Below the pieces are notes generated by a model. The model had not been told where the DNA came from. It made no database searches and saw nothing but the letters and a program-made list of their open reading frames with translations. Both the position numbers and the translations under genes were made by a program. Below are positions 8,665 through 15,998 of a DNA stretch of 38,646 nt, piece by piece (position 1 is the stretch's first letter; every line of letters begins with the position of its first letter). The DNA comes from a virus: positions 1 through 38,646 of IMG/VR virus record IMGVR_UViG_3300025324_000006. One strand, written 5' to 3'.

Positions 8665-9369
8665 TCACCACGCGTAGTCGCTGCCGTAGTCTGGCATGCC
8701 CGTCCTGACGCTGGCGGCCTTGCTGCCTGAGCGACGCAAGTGCCGGACCTCTCGTTGATACATGCTCCACCACCTCGTTCGTTCTAGGGCTTCCTGGGGC
8801 ACGTCAGCGCGGGAATTTTGGGGATTTGAGAGGACAACCTTGCCCGGCCCACGGACGCGGGAGTCCAGCAGGGCGGCGGCGTAGAGTTCCACGCAGGCCT
8901 TGAAGCGGTCCTTCGTGACGGCTGCCAGGACCAGCCACCCGCTGAACAGGACCCTGTCAACGCTGGTAGTGGTGGGGGCCGCTGAGAGGACGACTTGGCC
9001 ATGCAGAGGGTCCGTGGAGGCAACCGTGGCGGGCGTGTAGACGGCTGGCGCGCCCGTAGATGGGGCACGGAGGTGGATGCGCACATCATCCTTCTCGTTG
9101 CCCGAGTTGCTGGCGTTCAAAAGGACGCGGCCGTGCATCCTGGGCGGCAACTCGAAGCGCGTGTTCGTGCCGTCGATGGGGCCCCAGAGGGCGACGTCCT
9201 TGATGCGCTCGCTCAGTTCGTGGGTCACGAACGTCTGCGCGCGCGCGATGATGGCCATGACGTCGGCGTCGCTGGCGTCGCGGGTCTGGTCGTAGCCCGT
9301 GAGCGCCCGCACCTCGGCGGGCGTCGTGGCTGGCGTGAGCGTCCACGTGACGAAGGACTCACCTGCCAT
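8665..9369 (-). CDS. Head-tail connector protein (gp6/gp15-like)
   Basis: A 234-residue protein. The N-terminus (LTPATTPAEVRALTGYDQTRDASDADVMAIIARAQTFVTHEL) matches head-completion adaptors, in which a short helical domain with E.R.LTG..... SD......I..A......L sits under the portal. The middle part is beta-rich (FSGWLVLAAVTKDRFKACVELYAAALL). It should form the ring between portal and tail. ATG 9369 is preceded within 25 bp by a TATA-like GTATAC, suggesting that a new transcript starts here, downstream of the HNH insertion. The plus-strand HNH gene separates it from the capsid gene. Confidence 0.7.
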   Translation of the reverse strand: MAGESFVTWTLTPATTPAEVRALTGYDQTRDASDADVMAIIARAQTFVTHELSERIKDVALWGPIDGTNTRFELPPRMHGRVLLNASNSGNEKDDVRIHLRAPSTGAPAVYTPATVASTDPLHGQVVLSAAPTTTSVDRVLFSGWLVLAAVTKDRFKACVELYAAALLDSRVRGPGKVVLSNPQNSRADVPQEALERTRWWSMYQREVRHLRRSGSKAASVRTGMPDYGSDYAW

Positions 9370-9375
9370 CTAGTG

Positions 9376-9432
9376 CGGACAGGTATACTCGCGGCAAAAA
9401 CCTTGGCTGTTTGTTCAGCGAGTTATTATGGA
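9376..9432. promoter_or_regulatory. Divergent promoter candidates around the HNH insertion
   Basis: This 79-bp gap between the connector ATG (9369) and the HNH start (9449) is AT-richer than its surroundings. On the minus strand GAGTATACC (about 9382-9390) lies 15-20 bp before the connector ATG. On the plus strand GAGTTATTATGG (about 9419-9430) lies about 20 bp before the HNH start. Each could be a TATA box or -10 element. There is no direct evidence of activity. Confidence 0.4.
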
Positions 9433-9448
9433 CCGATGGCCTGCCTAG

Positions 9449-9910
9449 TTGGTGGATGCCAAGACGCTAGCCCGATTCGAGGAAAAGGTCAAGCGACAAC
9501 CCAATGGATGTTGGCTTTGGACTGGCGCCAAGAGCGGAGGGTACGGGGCTCTCAAAACGGGCAGCAGAGTGGATAAAACCGCGAAACCAAGCAAGGCTCA
9601 TAGCCTTTCGTTCGAGCATTTCATTGGAGGGATTCCAGACGGCCTCGAACTCGACCATCTATGTCGGAATCGAGCCTGCGTCAATCCCTACCATCTTGAA
9701 GCGGTGACCCACGCTGAGAACATCCGGCGCGGTGATTGGGCCAAACGGTCAGGCATCGCAGAAGAGAACGCCAAGAAAAACGCCTGCCCAAAGGGCCATG
9801 AATACGACTATTTCTGGAACAGAGAAAGAGGATGTCGCACTTGTCGCAGGATGTTCAGTCGTGAAGCAAAGAGGAGAAAGAGGGAAAAGGGACGGAGAAG
9901 TGCCGCCTAA
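9449..9910 (+). CDS. HNH homing endonuclease, the only plus-strand gene
   Basis: A 153-residue HNH nuclease. Motifs in order: CWLWTGAKSGGYGAL (residues 21-35), AHSLSFEHFIGGIPDGLELDHLCRNRACVNPYHLE (50-84) with catalytic DH at 69-70, zinc-ligand-like Cys72 and Cys77, and Asn79/His82. A C-terminal CPKGHEYDYFW...GCRTCRR zinc ribbon follows, and the end is strongly basic. The start is TTG 9449 or GTG 9452; no ribosome binding site is visible. It is inserted tail-to-tail against the capsid gene (stops abut at 9910/9911) and is AT-richer than its neighbours, which suggests a mobile free-standing homing endonuclease. It is a clear paralog of the minus-strand HNH at 25052-25516. Confidence 0.9.
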   Translation: MVDAKTLARFEEKVKRQPNGCWLWTGAKSGGYGALKTGSRVDKTAKPSKAHSLSFEHFIGGIPDGLELDHLCRNRACVNPYHLEAVTHAENIRRGDWAKRSGIAEENAKKNACPKGHEYDYFWNRERGCRTCRRMFSREAKRRKREKGRRSAA

Positions 9911-10786
9911 CTAAGGTGCATTCCGAACATGCCCGATGGCTTCGAGGTCCAGGGCGGCCGTGCCGTACCGAATCCAGGTCACCAACTTGACTTGGTCGCT
10001 CTCGGCCTTCGAGACGGCATCGATGGTCGTGTCCGGGCGGCGGCCCCAGGCCTCCCCGATGGCGCGGCGGGCGTCGATGACGACGGCCTGCACCATGCCG
10101 GCGGTGGCGGCGTTCGCGTTTGCCAGCGGCGTCACGATGACCTCCATGCCGGCGACGGCGAGCACCTGTCCGGCCTGGACGTTGATGCTCTCGAACTTGA
10201 TGCCCTCGTCCGTGTCCTTCAAGAGTTGGGCTTCCTGGTCGGGGCCCATGATGACGTGGCTGGGCTTGACCTTGGCCTTGCGCATCTCGGCACGGACGTC
10301 CACGATTTTGTCGTACAGGTCCGACAAGTTGCCGGCCGCGGCCAGGTTCACCGTGCTGCCCGCCGCCGCGCCAATCAGGGCAGCGTACACGAGTGCGTCG
10401 ACCTTCTCGGCGAGGCCTTCCGCCATGTTGGCGATGAAGTCCGCCTCCGAGAAGATGGTCTGGTCCTCGAAGACCTCCGTGGGGACGAGGTCGTAGTCGC
10501 CGTACTTGGCGAGCGTGATGGGGTACGTCCCAGTGACGTGGTCCGTCGCAGAGAGGGCGACGCCTTCCGCGATGGGGCCCTGCGCCGTGCGGGGCGACAT
10601 GAACGGCACTTGCACGACGCTGCCGGCCGAGGCCGTGAGGTCCTCGCGGACAGCCGAGATGATGCCGGCCAATTGGCGTGCAGCGTAGAGCGCCTCGATG
10701 ACTCGGGCGCTGTAGACGTCCTCGGGGATGAGGTCGGTGACATCCGCAGTCTGGGTCAGACCGAGGACTTGGTGGGGGTGAGCCAT
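9911..10786 (-). CDS. Major capsid protein (HK97 fold)
   Basis: A 291-residue capsid subunit. Features typical of short HK97-fold capsids: an N-terminal helix (DVYSARVIEALYAARQLAGII), an E-loop-like segment with VQVPFMSPRTAQGPIAEGVALSATDHVTGTYPITLAKYGDYDLVPTEVFEDQT, a spine helix with FIANMAEGLAEKVDALVYAALI, and the P- and A-domain strands VIMGPDQEAQLL and VAVAGMEVIVTPLANAN. It follows the protease/scaffold gene, as expected. ATG 10786 has the best ribosome binding site in the window (AAGGAGGA at 10797-10804), consistent with high expression. Confidence 0.9.
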   Translation of the reverse strand: MAHPHQVLGLTQTADVTDLIPEDVYSARVIEALYAARQLAGIISAVREDLTASAGSVVQVPFMSPRTAQGPIAEGVALSATDHVTGTYPITLAKYGDYDLVPTEVFEDQTIFSEADFIANMAEGLAEKVDALVYAALIGAAAGSTVNLAAAGNLSDLYDKIVDVRAEMRKAKVKPSHVIMGPDQEAQLLKDTDEGIKFESINVQAGQVLAVAGMEVIVTPLANANAATAGMVQAVVIDARRAIGEAWGRRPDTTIDAVSKAESDQVKLVTWIRYGTAALDLEAIGHVRNAP

Positions 10787-10796
10787 GGTGTTCTTT

Positions 10797-10804
10797 TCCT
10801 CCTT
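10797..10804 (-). promoter_or_regulatory. Strong Shine-Dalgarno site for the major capsid gene
   Basis: The minus strand reads AAGGAGGA followed by AAAGAACACC and the capsid ATG. This near-perfect anti-16S match is much stronger than the sites of most other genes here, which fits the high protein yield needed for capsid. It confirms the ATG at 10786 as the start. Confidence 0.8.
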
Positions 10805-10834
10805 GAGTGGTTGGTCCGAGAGCAGCCGTGAGGC

Positions 10835-11998
10835 TTACTCGGCCGCCTCCAGTGGGGCGAGGATGCGGTCGGTGTTGCGCTGCAACGCCGCCGGCACCTT
10901 GCTCTTGTCGGGAGCCGCGAGGCCCAGCGACTTGTAGCGTTGGGCGAGGGCGGCCTTGCGGGCCTCCGCGTCCTTGCCGCTCACGGTCGTCGTGCGCTGC
11001 CCGGTGGGGCCGCGCGTGACGGCGGCGGTGTGGCGGCCCAGGCCGAGGCCTGGGGTCACGTCAGCGGCGGCGGGGGCCTTGGGGGCCGCCTTGAACGCCT
11101 TGAGCGCCACGAGCATCTCCGCCTTGCTCGGCTTCTCACCGAGGAGGGCCTTGACGTCGGTTCCCTTGGGGGCGGCGGCCTCGACGGCCTCCTGGAGGGC
11201 TTCCAGGTCCGCCTTCTCGAACTCGGCGACCTGCGCAGTCAAGGCGGTTGCCTTGGCTGCTTCGGCCGCGAGAGCGGTGGCGTGTTCCGTGGTCTGCTTC
11301 AGGGCGTTTGCCTCCAGGGCCGTCACTTTGGCCTGGAGCGACGCCACAAGTTCCTTTTGGTCGCACATGGGGGTCATCTCCTTTGCGTCAATGCCCTGGA
11401 GGGCAAGGACTTGGAAGCCTGCCGTCAAGGCGGCGAGGCCGATGCCACATCCGGCGCTATCGGAACAGGCGCCGTTGGGCAGGATGGCGCAGCCGGTGAG
11501 GACTGCATCCACGACGCGGAAGTCCCAGAGGGCTTTCTCCTCCGGCGTCGCGGCGGGGGCGAGGACGACGGCGTCGAGTTCGACGCTGACGTTGGGGACG
11601 AGGCCGGCGGCTTGGCGGGCCTCGATGAATCCGATGGCGTCCGTGTAGCGTGGGCGCTTCTGTTGGAGCACGAGGTTCGCGCGCAGGCGGACGCCCTCGT
11701 CGTCCATGCGGAGTTGCGTGAGGATGCCGACCTCATCGAGGACAGTTTTCTTGTGCTCCAAGTTGACGGGCTTGCCCTCGCCGCCGGGCGCCATCCGCAC
11801 GAGGACTTCGCGGGGGAAGAAGATGCGTTCGCCATCCGGGTTGCCGATGCCAGGCTGGAACACGCCCTCTCGCAGGATGACGGCATCGAATTGGCGGTCG
11901 CCACCGATTTCGTCCGGCACGAACGTCAACGCGATGGCGCGGATGGAGAGCCGACGCTGAGTAGTCGCCTCGGCGGCAGGCTGGGCCTGTGCATCCAT
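10835..11998 (-). CDS. Prohead maturation protease fused to scaffold domain
   Basis: A 387-residue protein. Residues 35-150 have the S78-type prohead protease pattern: a substrate strand, then VNLEHKK (His82) followed by VG, and NVSVELDAVVL with Ser138 in the place of the nucleophile. Residues 205-300 are a coiled coil rich in Ala, Glu and Lys, and the C-terminal third is low-complexity and basic, as in delta-domain or scaffold proteins. It would guide capsid assembly and then cut the scaffold. ATG 11998 was chosen because upstream sequence is the antisense shadow of other genes and family homology begins near this residue. Cys-rich SACS-like turns near residues 165-180 are unusual. Confidence 0.8.
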   Translation of the reverse strand: MDAQAQPAAEATTQRRLSIRAIALTFVPDEIGGDRQFDAVILREGVFQPGIGNPDGERIFFPREVLVRMAPGGEGKPVNLEHKKTVLDEVGILTQLRMDDEGVRLRANLVLQQKRPRYTDAIGFIEARQAAGLVPNVSVELDAVVLAPAATPEEKALWDFRVVDAVLTGCAILPNGACSDSAGCGIGLAALTAGFQVLALQGIDAKEMTPMCDQKELVASLQAKVTALEANALKQTTEHATALAAEAAKATALTAQVAEFEKADLEALQEAVEAAAPKGTDVKALLGEKPSKAEMLVALKAFKAAPKAPAAADVTPGLGLGRHTAAVTRGPTGQRTTTVSGKDAEARKAALAQRYKSLGLAAPDKSKVPAALQRNTDRILAPLEAAE

Positions 11999-12029
11999 CC
12001 CTAACTGAAGAAAGGTGGTGGTTGCTATT

Positions 12030-12437
12030 TCACTTCTTCGAGACGACGCGCCGCATGATGTCGGCCGCCTTGCCCGTGACTTCATGGAATGCGGGCCGCA
12101 GGAATGGCTGGGCCGGGACACCGCCTGGCTCGGCGCTGTGCCTGTACCACGGCGGCGTCGGGCCGGGGTCTGTGCGTTGGCCTGTCTGCATGGTGCCGAA
12201 CTCCTGAAAGGCAGCATACTCGACATTGGTCTTGACGAAGGCGCCTTCCCTGTCCTCGCCGGCCTCGATGCTGCCGCGTAACCGGCCCTCATCCACGGGG
12301 GCCTTGGGTTTCGCTCGGCGCTCCATCTCGAAGGCGATTTCGAGGGCTCCGGCGCGGACGTTCTTGTCGTTGTAGGGGTTGGCCTTCATGAGGTCCCCGA
12401 CTTTGCGCGTGATGGTGGCGCCCAGGCGAAGCGCCAC
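12030..12437 (-). CDS. HK97 gp10-like head-tail joining protein
   Basis: A 135-residue protein of the HK97 gp10 family. It has the characteristic segments A.EIAFEMERRAKPKAPVDEGRLRGSI (residues 31-57), NVEYAAFQEFGTMQ (70-83) and PAQPFLRPAFHE (107-118). The family joins head and tail or completes the tail tube. The GTG at 12437 follows the stop of a small zinc protein by 3 bp. It is unusual that this gene lies before the protease and capsid genes. In most siphoviruses it lies after the capsid, next to the tail terminator. Confidence 0.85.
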   Translation of the reverse strand: MALRLGATITRKVGDLMKANPYNDKNVRAGALEIAFEMERRAKPKAPVDEGRLRGSIEAGEDREGAFVKTNVEYAAFQEFGTMQTGQRTDPGPTPPWYRHSAEPGGVPAQPFLRPAFHEVTGKAADIMRRVVSKK

Positions 12438-12440
12438 GAG

Positions 12441-12560
12441 TTACTCCAGTTCCATGTGCGGCCGGAACTCGAAGGCGCCATGGATGATGCAGGTGCCAGT
12501 ATTCGGCTCTGCGCCAGGCACAAGCGTCTTGCCACACACCGGACAGGCCAAGGGTTCCAT
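12441..12560 (-). CDS. Small zinc-ribbon protein, 39 residues
   Basis: A short frame between the Mu F-like gene and the gp10-like gene. It encodes MEPLACPVCGKTLVPGAEPN and then a CIIHGAFEF segment. The CPVC and later Cys-x-x-His could bind one zinc ion as a ribbon. ATG 12560 lies inside a compact operon, and the stop is 3 bp before the next GTG. Similar tiny zinc proteins are often found in phage head operons. No specific function can be given. The main doubt is the small size. Confidence 0.55.
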   Translation of the reverse strand: MEPLACPVCGKTLVPGAEPNTGTCIIHGAFEFRPHMELE

Positions 12561-12585
12561 GCAGCGACATGCTGGTTCATCTGCC

Positions 12586-13368
12586 TTAACGGTTCGCTTC
12601 CCGGACCAAGGCGACGAGTCGGTCTCGGCCCCTATTCCACCCTCCTTCGAGGGCGGAGGCGTGCGCGTCCTCCTCCCCAATGAGGCCGGAGATGGAGTGG
12701 ATGGGCACGGCCAGGCCGAGGGTTTCAGCGAAGGCGTCGCCCTTCTCAGCATCCTCGGGGACCTCGCCGTCCTTGACTGGCGTGAGGCGCGTGACTGGTG
12801 CGATGGCGCAGCGGCAGCCGGGGTCCCACGGTGGCGCCAACTTGCCGGCTGCTGCGCCGCGCGTGAAGGGCGTGTCGAGTAGGGCGACCTCGCCGTGGGC
12901 TGCGAGGTGCTCGGGGCGGACGCGGTCGTCCAGCGTGGCGATGGCTTCTCTGCCGCGCACGACTCCGCTCTTGCGCCATCCCTGGTAACGACCCCAAGAG
13001 GCGGCACGGTTCGTCTCCGTCCTGGCGATGGTGTGGACGGTGGCGACGCGGCCTTCCAGCACGGCGTCGAGGCGCTTGGTGATGTCAGCCACGCCTTCAC
13101 CGGAGCGGACGCCGTCGAGGAGTTCCTGCTGGACGAGGATGCTGGTCTTGGCCGTCAATGACCGAATGCTCCTGAACTCGAACTCCCGGATGAACGCCTG
13201 CGCACGCGGGTCGTAGAGGTCGTTGATGCGCAACTCGGCCTCCGCCTTCCCGGCCCCCAAGCGGAAGCCGCGCGCGCTGAAGCGTCGCGCGATGGCGATG
13301 AGGTCCGCTTGGATGACTGCCCAGGCCTCCAATTGGAAGCGGTCTGGCGGGGGCACGATGCGCGCCAC
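12586..13368 (-). CDS. Phage Mu F-like minor head protein
   Basis: A 260-residue protein of the Mu gpF/SPP1 gp7 family, packaged in small numbers in the head next to the portal. The defining C-terminal domain is visible: TIARTETNRAASWGRYQGWR (113-132), LDDRVRPEHLAAHGEV (146-161) and PPWDPGCRCAIAPV (179-192), where Cys and His residues may bind metal. The N-terminal half is helical. Residues after 200 form an acidic tail. It follows the portal gene as usual. ATG 13368 follows the preceding stop at 13372. Confidence 0.9.
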   Translation of the reverse strand: MARIVPPPDRFQLEAWAVIQADLIAIARRFSARGFRLGAGKAEAELRINDLYDPRAQAFIREFEFRSIRSLTAKTSILVQQELLDGVRSGEGVADITKRLDAVLEGRVATVHTIARTETNRAASWGRYQGWRKSGVVRGREAIATLDDRVRPEHLAAHGEVALLDTPFTRGAAAGKLAPPWDPGCRCAIAPVTRLTPVKDGEVPEDAEKGDAFAETLGLAVPIHSISGLIGEEDAHASALEGGWNRGRDRLVALVREANR

Positions 13369-13371
13369 GCT

Positions 13372-13530
13372 TCACGCACGGCGGCGAAGGGTTTGAAGGC
13401 GCCGGAGCAGCCACGGCTCCAAGTCCCAATGCGTCCACTCCTCGTAGGCGATGCGGCCCTTGCGCGCGGGGCCACCGACGATGCTGCCCGGTGGCCACTC
13501 GACGTCGACGTCAACTGGCAGGTGGCGCAC
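13372..13530 (-). CDS. Small protein of unknown function between portal and Mu F-like genes
   Basis: The frame between the portal stop and the Mu F-like start encodes about 52 residues from a GTG at 13530: VRHLPVDVDVEWPPGSIVGG, then a Trp-rich segment YEEWTHWDLEPWLLRRLQTL and a basic end. It overlaps the last 20 bp of the portal gene. An AAGGCCAGCAAG ribosome binding site precedes the GTG. The longer upstream extension of this frame is the shadow of the portal C-terminus. I do not recognise a family. The dense Trp content and tight packing support it being a real gene. Confidence 0.5.
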   Translation of the reverse strand: MRHLPVDVDVEWPPGSIVGGPARKGRIAYEEWTHWDLEPWLLRRLQTLRRRA

Positions 13531-14950
13531 CTTGCTGGCCTTGGCCTGGTGTGCCTTGTCCAGGCGCTGGGCGCGCGACGGCGCCGGGGACTCGGCCGTC
13601 GGGGCCTTCCTGGACGGGCGGCATGAGCATCTCCGGTTCCTCCTCGAAGTCGTCCTCTCCAACCTCCAAGCCGGCCAGGCGGGCGGCGGCCTCCCGCGTG
13701 AAGCCGCCGTTCCGGAACAACGTGAACGCCGTGCCAGCATCGCGTGCGGCGAGGGCCATGGAGGTCTTGCTCATGGGTTGCTCTGCCCACTTGATGTCGA
13801 ACTCCTCCTCTGATTGCAGGATGAGGGCCGAGACGATGCGCGTGAAGAAGGGCTCCAGGATGATGATGCGGGCCTGGTGTTGGTCTGAGCGGTAGTCCTC
13901 CAGGTTCGTCTCGCTGCCCGTGACGGCGCCGGCTTGGGCGCCTTCCAGCATCATGACGGGGATGCCGATGCCCGCCGCTTCCGACGACTTCCAGCCATCG
14001 TAGTAGTGCGACGGGTCGAGCGTGACGGGGTTGAGTTGCTGGAAGGTTGTGCGCTCGTCCGTGACGTAGCCCCTGACGAAGTCGGGGTCGTTGACCATCT
14101 CGGTCGTCTCCTCGATTTCTCCGGCGTGTGCGTCCTTGACGGTGGCGTGGACCTTCGGCTGGCCCGCATTGTAGACGACCTCCCCTGAGCCTTGGTCGCC
14201 CTTCACCTTCGCCATCGCGGCGTGGTAGACGACCTCGACGGTGCTCTTGGCGTGGCGGTAGCCGGGGAACCGGAAGAAGAAGAAGTGGTGGTAGCGGTCT
14301 GGGTGCAGCACAACGCTGCCTGTGCCGAGGTTCTCCTGGACGAGGTAGGGCACCACGCCCGACTCCTCCACGACCTCCTGGAAGGAGATGGTGACGGGGT
14401 CGATGACGTGGACGGCGACGGGCATGCTGCCGGGCTTGACGGGTTGGTCACTTGGCTGGTTGTCGTCCCACTCGATTTCCACGAGGCCGTCCCCGTGCAG
14501 GTGCGCCGCCATGAGGGCGTCCCGCACGAGCGACATGGTGCGCGTCTTGCGCAGCCACGCCTGCACGAGGTCGTCGTTGTCGTGCTTGTCCTTCGAGCCG
14601 GGCTTGACGACGGTGAAGCCGTGCTTGACGAGGTCGCCGGTCTGCTTCAATGTGCCGCGCCATAGCCAGGGCTCTTGGCCGAAGAGGCCTTCGCGGATGG
14701 CGTAGGAGAGGCGATTGGTGCGGGCTGCGCGTAGGCCGGGGCGGCGTGCGGCTTCGGTGAGGCGCTTGAGGCTGACGCTCCTGGTGTCCTTGCCGGCGAA
14801 CTCGGTGCCGCGCTGGACGTCCGACGGCTGGGCCTCCTGCATGTGGAGAGCAAGTCCGGCGGCCCTGAAAAGGCGCTCGGGTTGAAGCCGGGTCGCCCCC
14901 AAGGGGGTGAACGATGGGGATGCGTGCGCTGCCCGGCCAGCGGGAGCCAC
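13511..14950 (-). CDS. Portal protein
   Basis: Up to 479 residues. It forms the dodecameric DNA channel at one vertex of the head. Features fitting portal proteins: an N-terminal RLSYAIREGLFGQEPWLWRG segment, a clip/stem region near HVIDPVTISFQEVV, PDRYHHFFFFRFPGYRH, and a C-terminal crown-like block (GIPVMMLEGAQAGAVTGSETNLEDYRSDQHQARIIILEPF) ending in a low-complexity Gln/Gly/Pro tail. The frame opens with GTG 14950, one codon after a small upstream stop. ATG 14842 (443 residues) is an alternative start, and the first 36 residues look unlike coding sequence. Position between terminase and the Mu F-like protein supports the call. Confidence 0.85.
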   Translation of the reverse strand: MAPAGRAAHASPSFTPLGATRLQPERLFRAAGLALHMQEAQPSDVQRGTEFAGKDTRSVSLKRLTEAARRPGLRAARTNRLSYAIREGLFGQEPWLWRGTLKQTGDLVKHGFTVVKPGSKDKHDNDDLVQAWLRKTRTMSLVRDALMAAHLHGDGLVEIEWDDNQPSDQPVKPGSMPVAVHVIDPVTISFQEVVEESGVVPYLVQENLGTGSVVLHPDRYHHFFFFRFPGYRHAKSTVEVVYHAAMAKVKGDQGSGEVVYNAGQPKVHATVKDAHAGEIEETTEMVNDPDFVRGYVTDERTTFQQLNPVTLDPSHYYDGWKSSEAAGIGIPVMMLEGAQAGAVTGSETNLEDYRSDQHQARIIILEPFFTRIVSALILQSEEEFDIKWAEQPMSKTSMALAARDAGTAFTLFRNGGFTREAAARLAGLEVGEDDFEEEPEMLMPPVQEGPDGRVPGAVARPAPGQGTPGQGQQGAPPAS

Positions 14951-14953
14951 CCG

Positions 14954-15103
14954 CTACGAATCACACACCGGCGGCGACGCGGGGGGCTCCGGCCCGTCGC
15001 CGAGTATCGGATTCTGGCGGGGCACTTGAGAGCGTCGGTTCAAGTCAATTTGTTTGTGGCGTGGCGGCTGGGTTGCTGCCGTGACGGGGATGCGGCCGAG
15101 CAT
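14954..15103 (-). CDS. Small protein, 49 residues, unknown
   Basis: A short frame starting at ATG 15103, three bases after the TGA of the previous small frame (TGACATG), and ending in TAG just before the portal GTG. It is basic and Pro-rich (PPRHKQIDLNRRSQVPRQNP). The chained stop/start spacing, repeated at the neighbouring small frame, suggests translated micro-proteins. A family cannot be named, and part of this segment could instead be untranslated leader of the portal gene. Confidence 0.35.
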   Translation of the reverse strand: MLGRIPVTAATQPPRHKQIDLNRRSQVPRQNPILGDGPEPPASPPVCDS

Positions 15104-15104
15104 G

Positions 15105-15203
15105 TCACTCGGCCTCGCAGTCGGGGGCGTGGTTGCTCCAGGTCTGGAGGCCATCGACGGGGTGATGGCGGGAGCCGGATGAGCAGGTCGCGGTGCTGGC
15201 CAT
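15105..15203 (-). CDS. Small protein, 32 residues, unknown
   Basis: A 32-residue frame with ATG 15203 one base after the TGA of the 153-residue gene (TGACATG), ending one base before the next ATG in the same way. The peptide contains Ser, His and Asp and two Cys but no motif. It is supported only by the spacing pattern. It may be an artefact of GC-rich sequence. Confidence 0.3.
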   Translation of the reverse strand: MASTATCSSGSRHHPVDGLQTWSNHAPDCEAE

Positions 15204-15204
15204 G

Positions 15205-15666
15205 TCAGGCCCCCACGCGCACGGCCTTCCAGCCGACGAGGGCCTTGGCCCTGGCGGCCGCGCCGGCCTTGGTGTAGCGGGTCGCGCGGGCGATGTCCTG
15301 GCAGAACTTGGGGGCGTCGTATGAACGGCCGACCGGGCCATCGGTTGCGACGACGTAGTCCTTGGCGACGATGACCTCGATGGCGTGCTCGTCGTGGGGC
15401 GAGAGGCGGACGGCCTTGGCGTTGCGGTCGTGGCGGTCGGCGACGACCTGGATGCCGAAGGACACCTTGCCGTAGTGGCGCCCGCCGCTCATGCGGTAGG
15501 TGTCGCGCATGGCGTTCTGGTGGACGCCACAGATGGGGTAGGCGACGCCTGCGTTGTAGATGAGGACCTTGGCCGTGAAGCGGCAGACGTGGAGGTTGTG
15601 CATCCCTGGGATGCGGCCGTTAGGGCTGCTGGCGATGGCGTGGCACTTGGAGGGGGTAGCGGTCAT
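15205..15666 (-). CDS. Conserved-looking accessory protein of unknown function, own promoter
   Basis: A 153-residue protein with Cys and His in the first half (CRFTAKVLIYNAGVAYPICGVHQNAM), then strands and a basic C-terminus. The Cys/His spacing (C..H........C.......C..H) may hold a metal ion. It is preceded by one of the shared AT-box/GGCGTGGC leaders at 15682-15710, so it probably heads its own transcript inside the structural region, running into the portal gene. I do not recognise the family. It could be a regulator or an early protein placed among late genes. Confidence 0.7.
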   Translation of the reverse strand: MTATPSKCHAIASSPNGRIPGMHNLHVCRFTAKVLIYNAGVAYPICGVHQNAMRDTYRMSGGRHYGKVSFGIQVVADRHDRNAKAVRLSPHDEHAIEVIVAKDYVVATDGPVGRSYDAPKFCQDIARATRYTKAGAAARAKALVGWKAVRVGA

Positions 15667-15681
15667 GTGTGTGTCCTCAAC

Positions 15682-15710
15682 CCCCCTATTGGCGTGGCAA
15701 GTATATTAAC
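15682..15710 (-). promoter_or_regulatory. Promoter/leader element, copy A (AT box plus GCCACGCC)
   Basis: On the minus strand GTTAATATAC (15701-15710) is followed by TTGCCACGCC and AATAGGGGGG, then GAGGACACACAC and the ATG at 15666. A 23-bp stretch (15682-15704) is identical to 30749-30771 before another gene. The AT box can be a TATA box or a -10 element. GAGG serves as ribosome binding site. Confidence 0.65.
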
Positions 15711-15734
15711 TTACCCCGGCCAGGGTTGGCCCAC

Positions 15735-15980
15735 CTACGGCCCAGGAGGCGTCGGCGTCAAGTCATGCTCGACCTCAACCGTCTGCCCCGTGCTGCTGGC
15801 AAACACCAACCGCGCCTGGACGTCATAGCCCAAGTCCGAGATGGCCTGGAGAAGCGTGATGAGGTCCGAGTCCTGACCATCCAGGTCCTCCTCCACCGGG
15901 TTCGTGGGCGGGATGTCCGCGCTGGGCTGGGCCTTGACGGTGAGTTGCCAGTTGGGCATGACTGGAGCCATGAACTGCAC
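15735..15980 (-). CDS. Small acidic protein, 81 residues, unknown
   Basis: An 81-residue frame just after the large terminase gene, starting at ATG 15980 and ending before the promoter at 15710. The sequence is acidic (VEEDLDGQDSDLITLLQAISDLGYDVQARLVF) and looks like an alpha/beta mini-domain, with a strand at the end (TVEVEHDLTPTPP). Its position close to terminase suggests a packaging accessory or unrelated cargo gene. The fold of alternating helix and strand is plausible for a real protein. No family is recognised. Confidence 0.55.
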   Translation of the reverse strand: MQFMAPVMPNWQLTVKAQPSADIPPTNPVEEDLDGQDSDLITLLQAISDLGYDVQARLVFASSTGQTVEVEHDLTPTPPGP

Positions 15981-15998
15981 GCGCTTAGGCGTTCCGAT

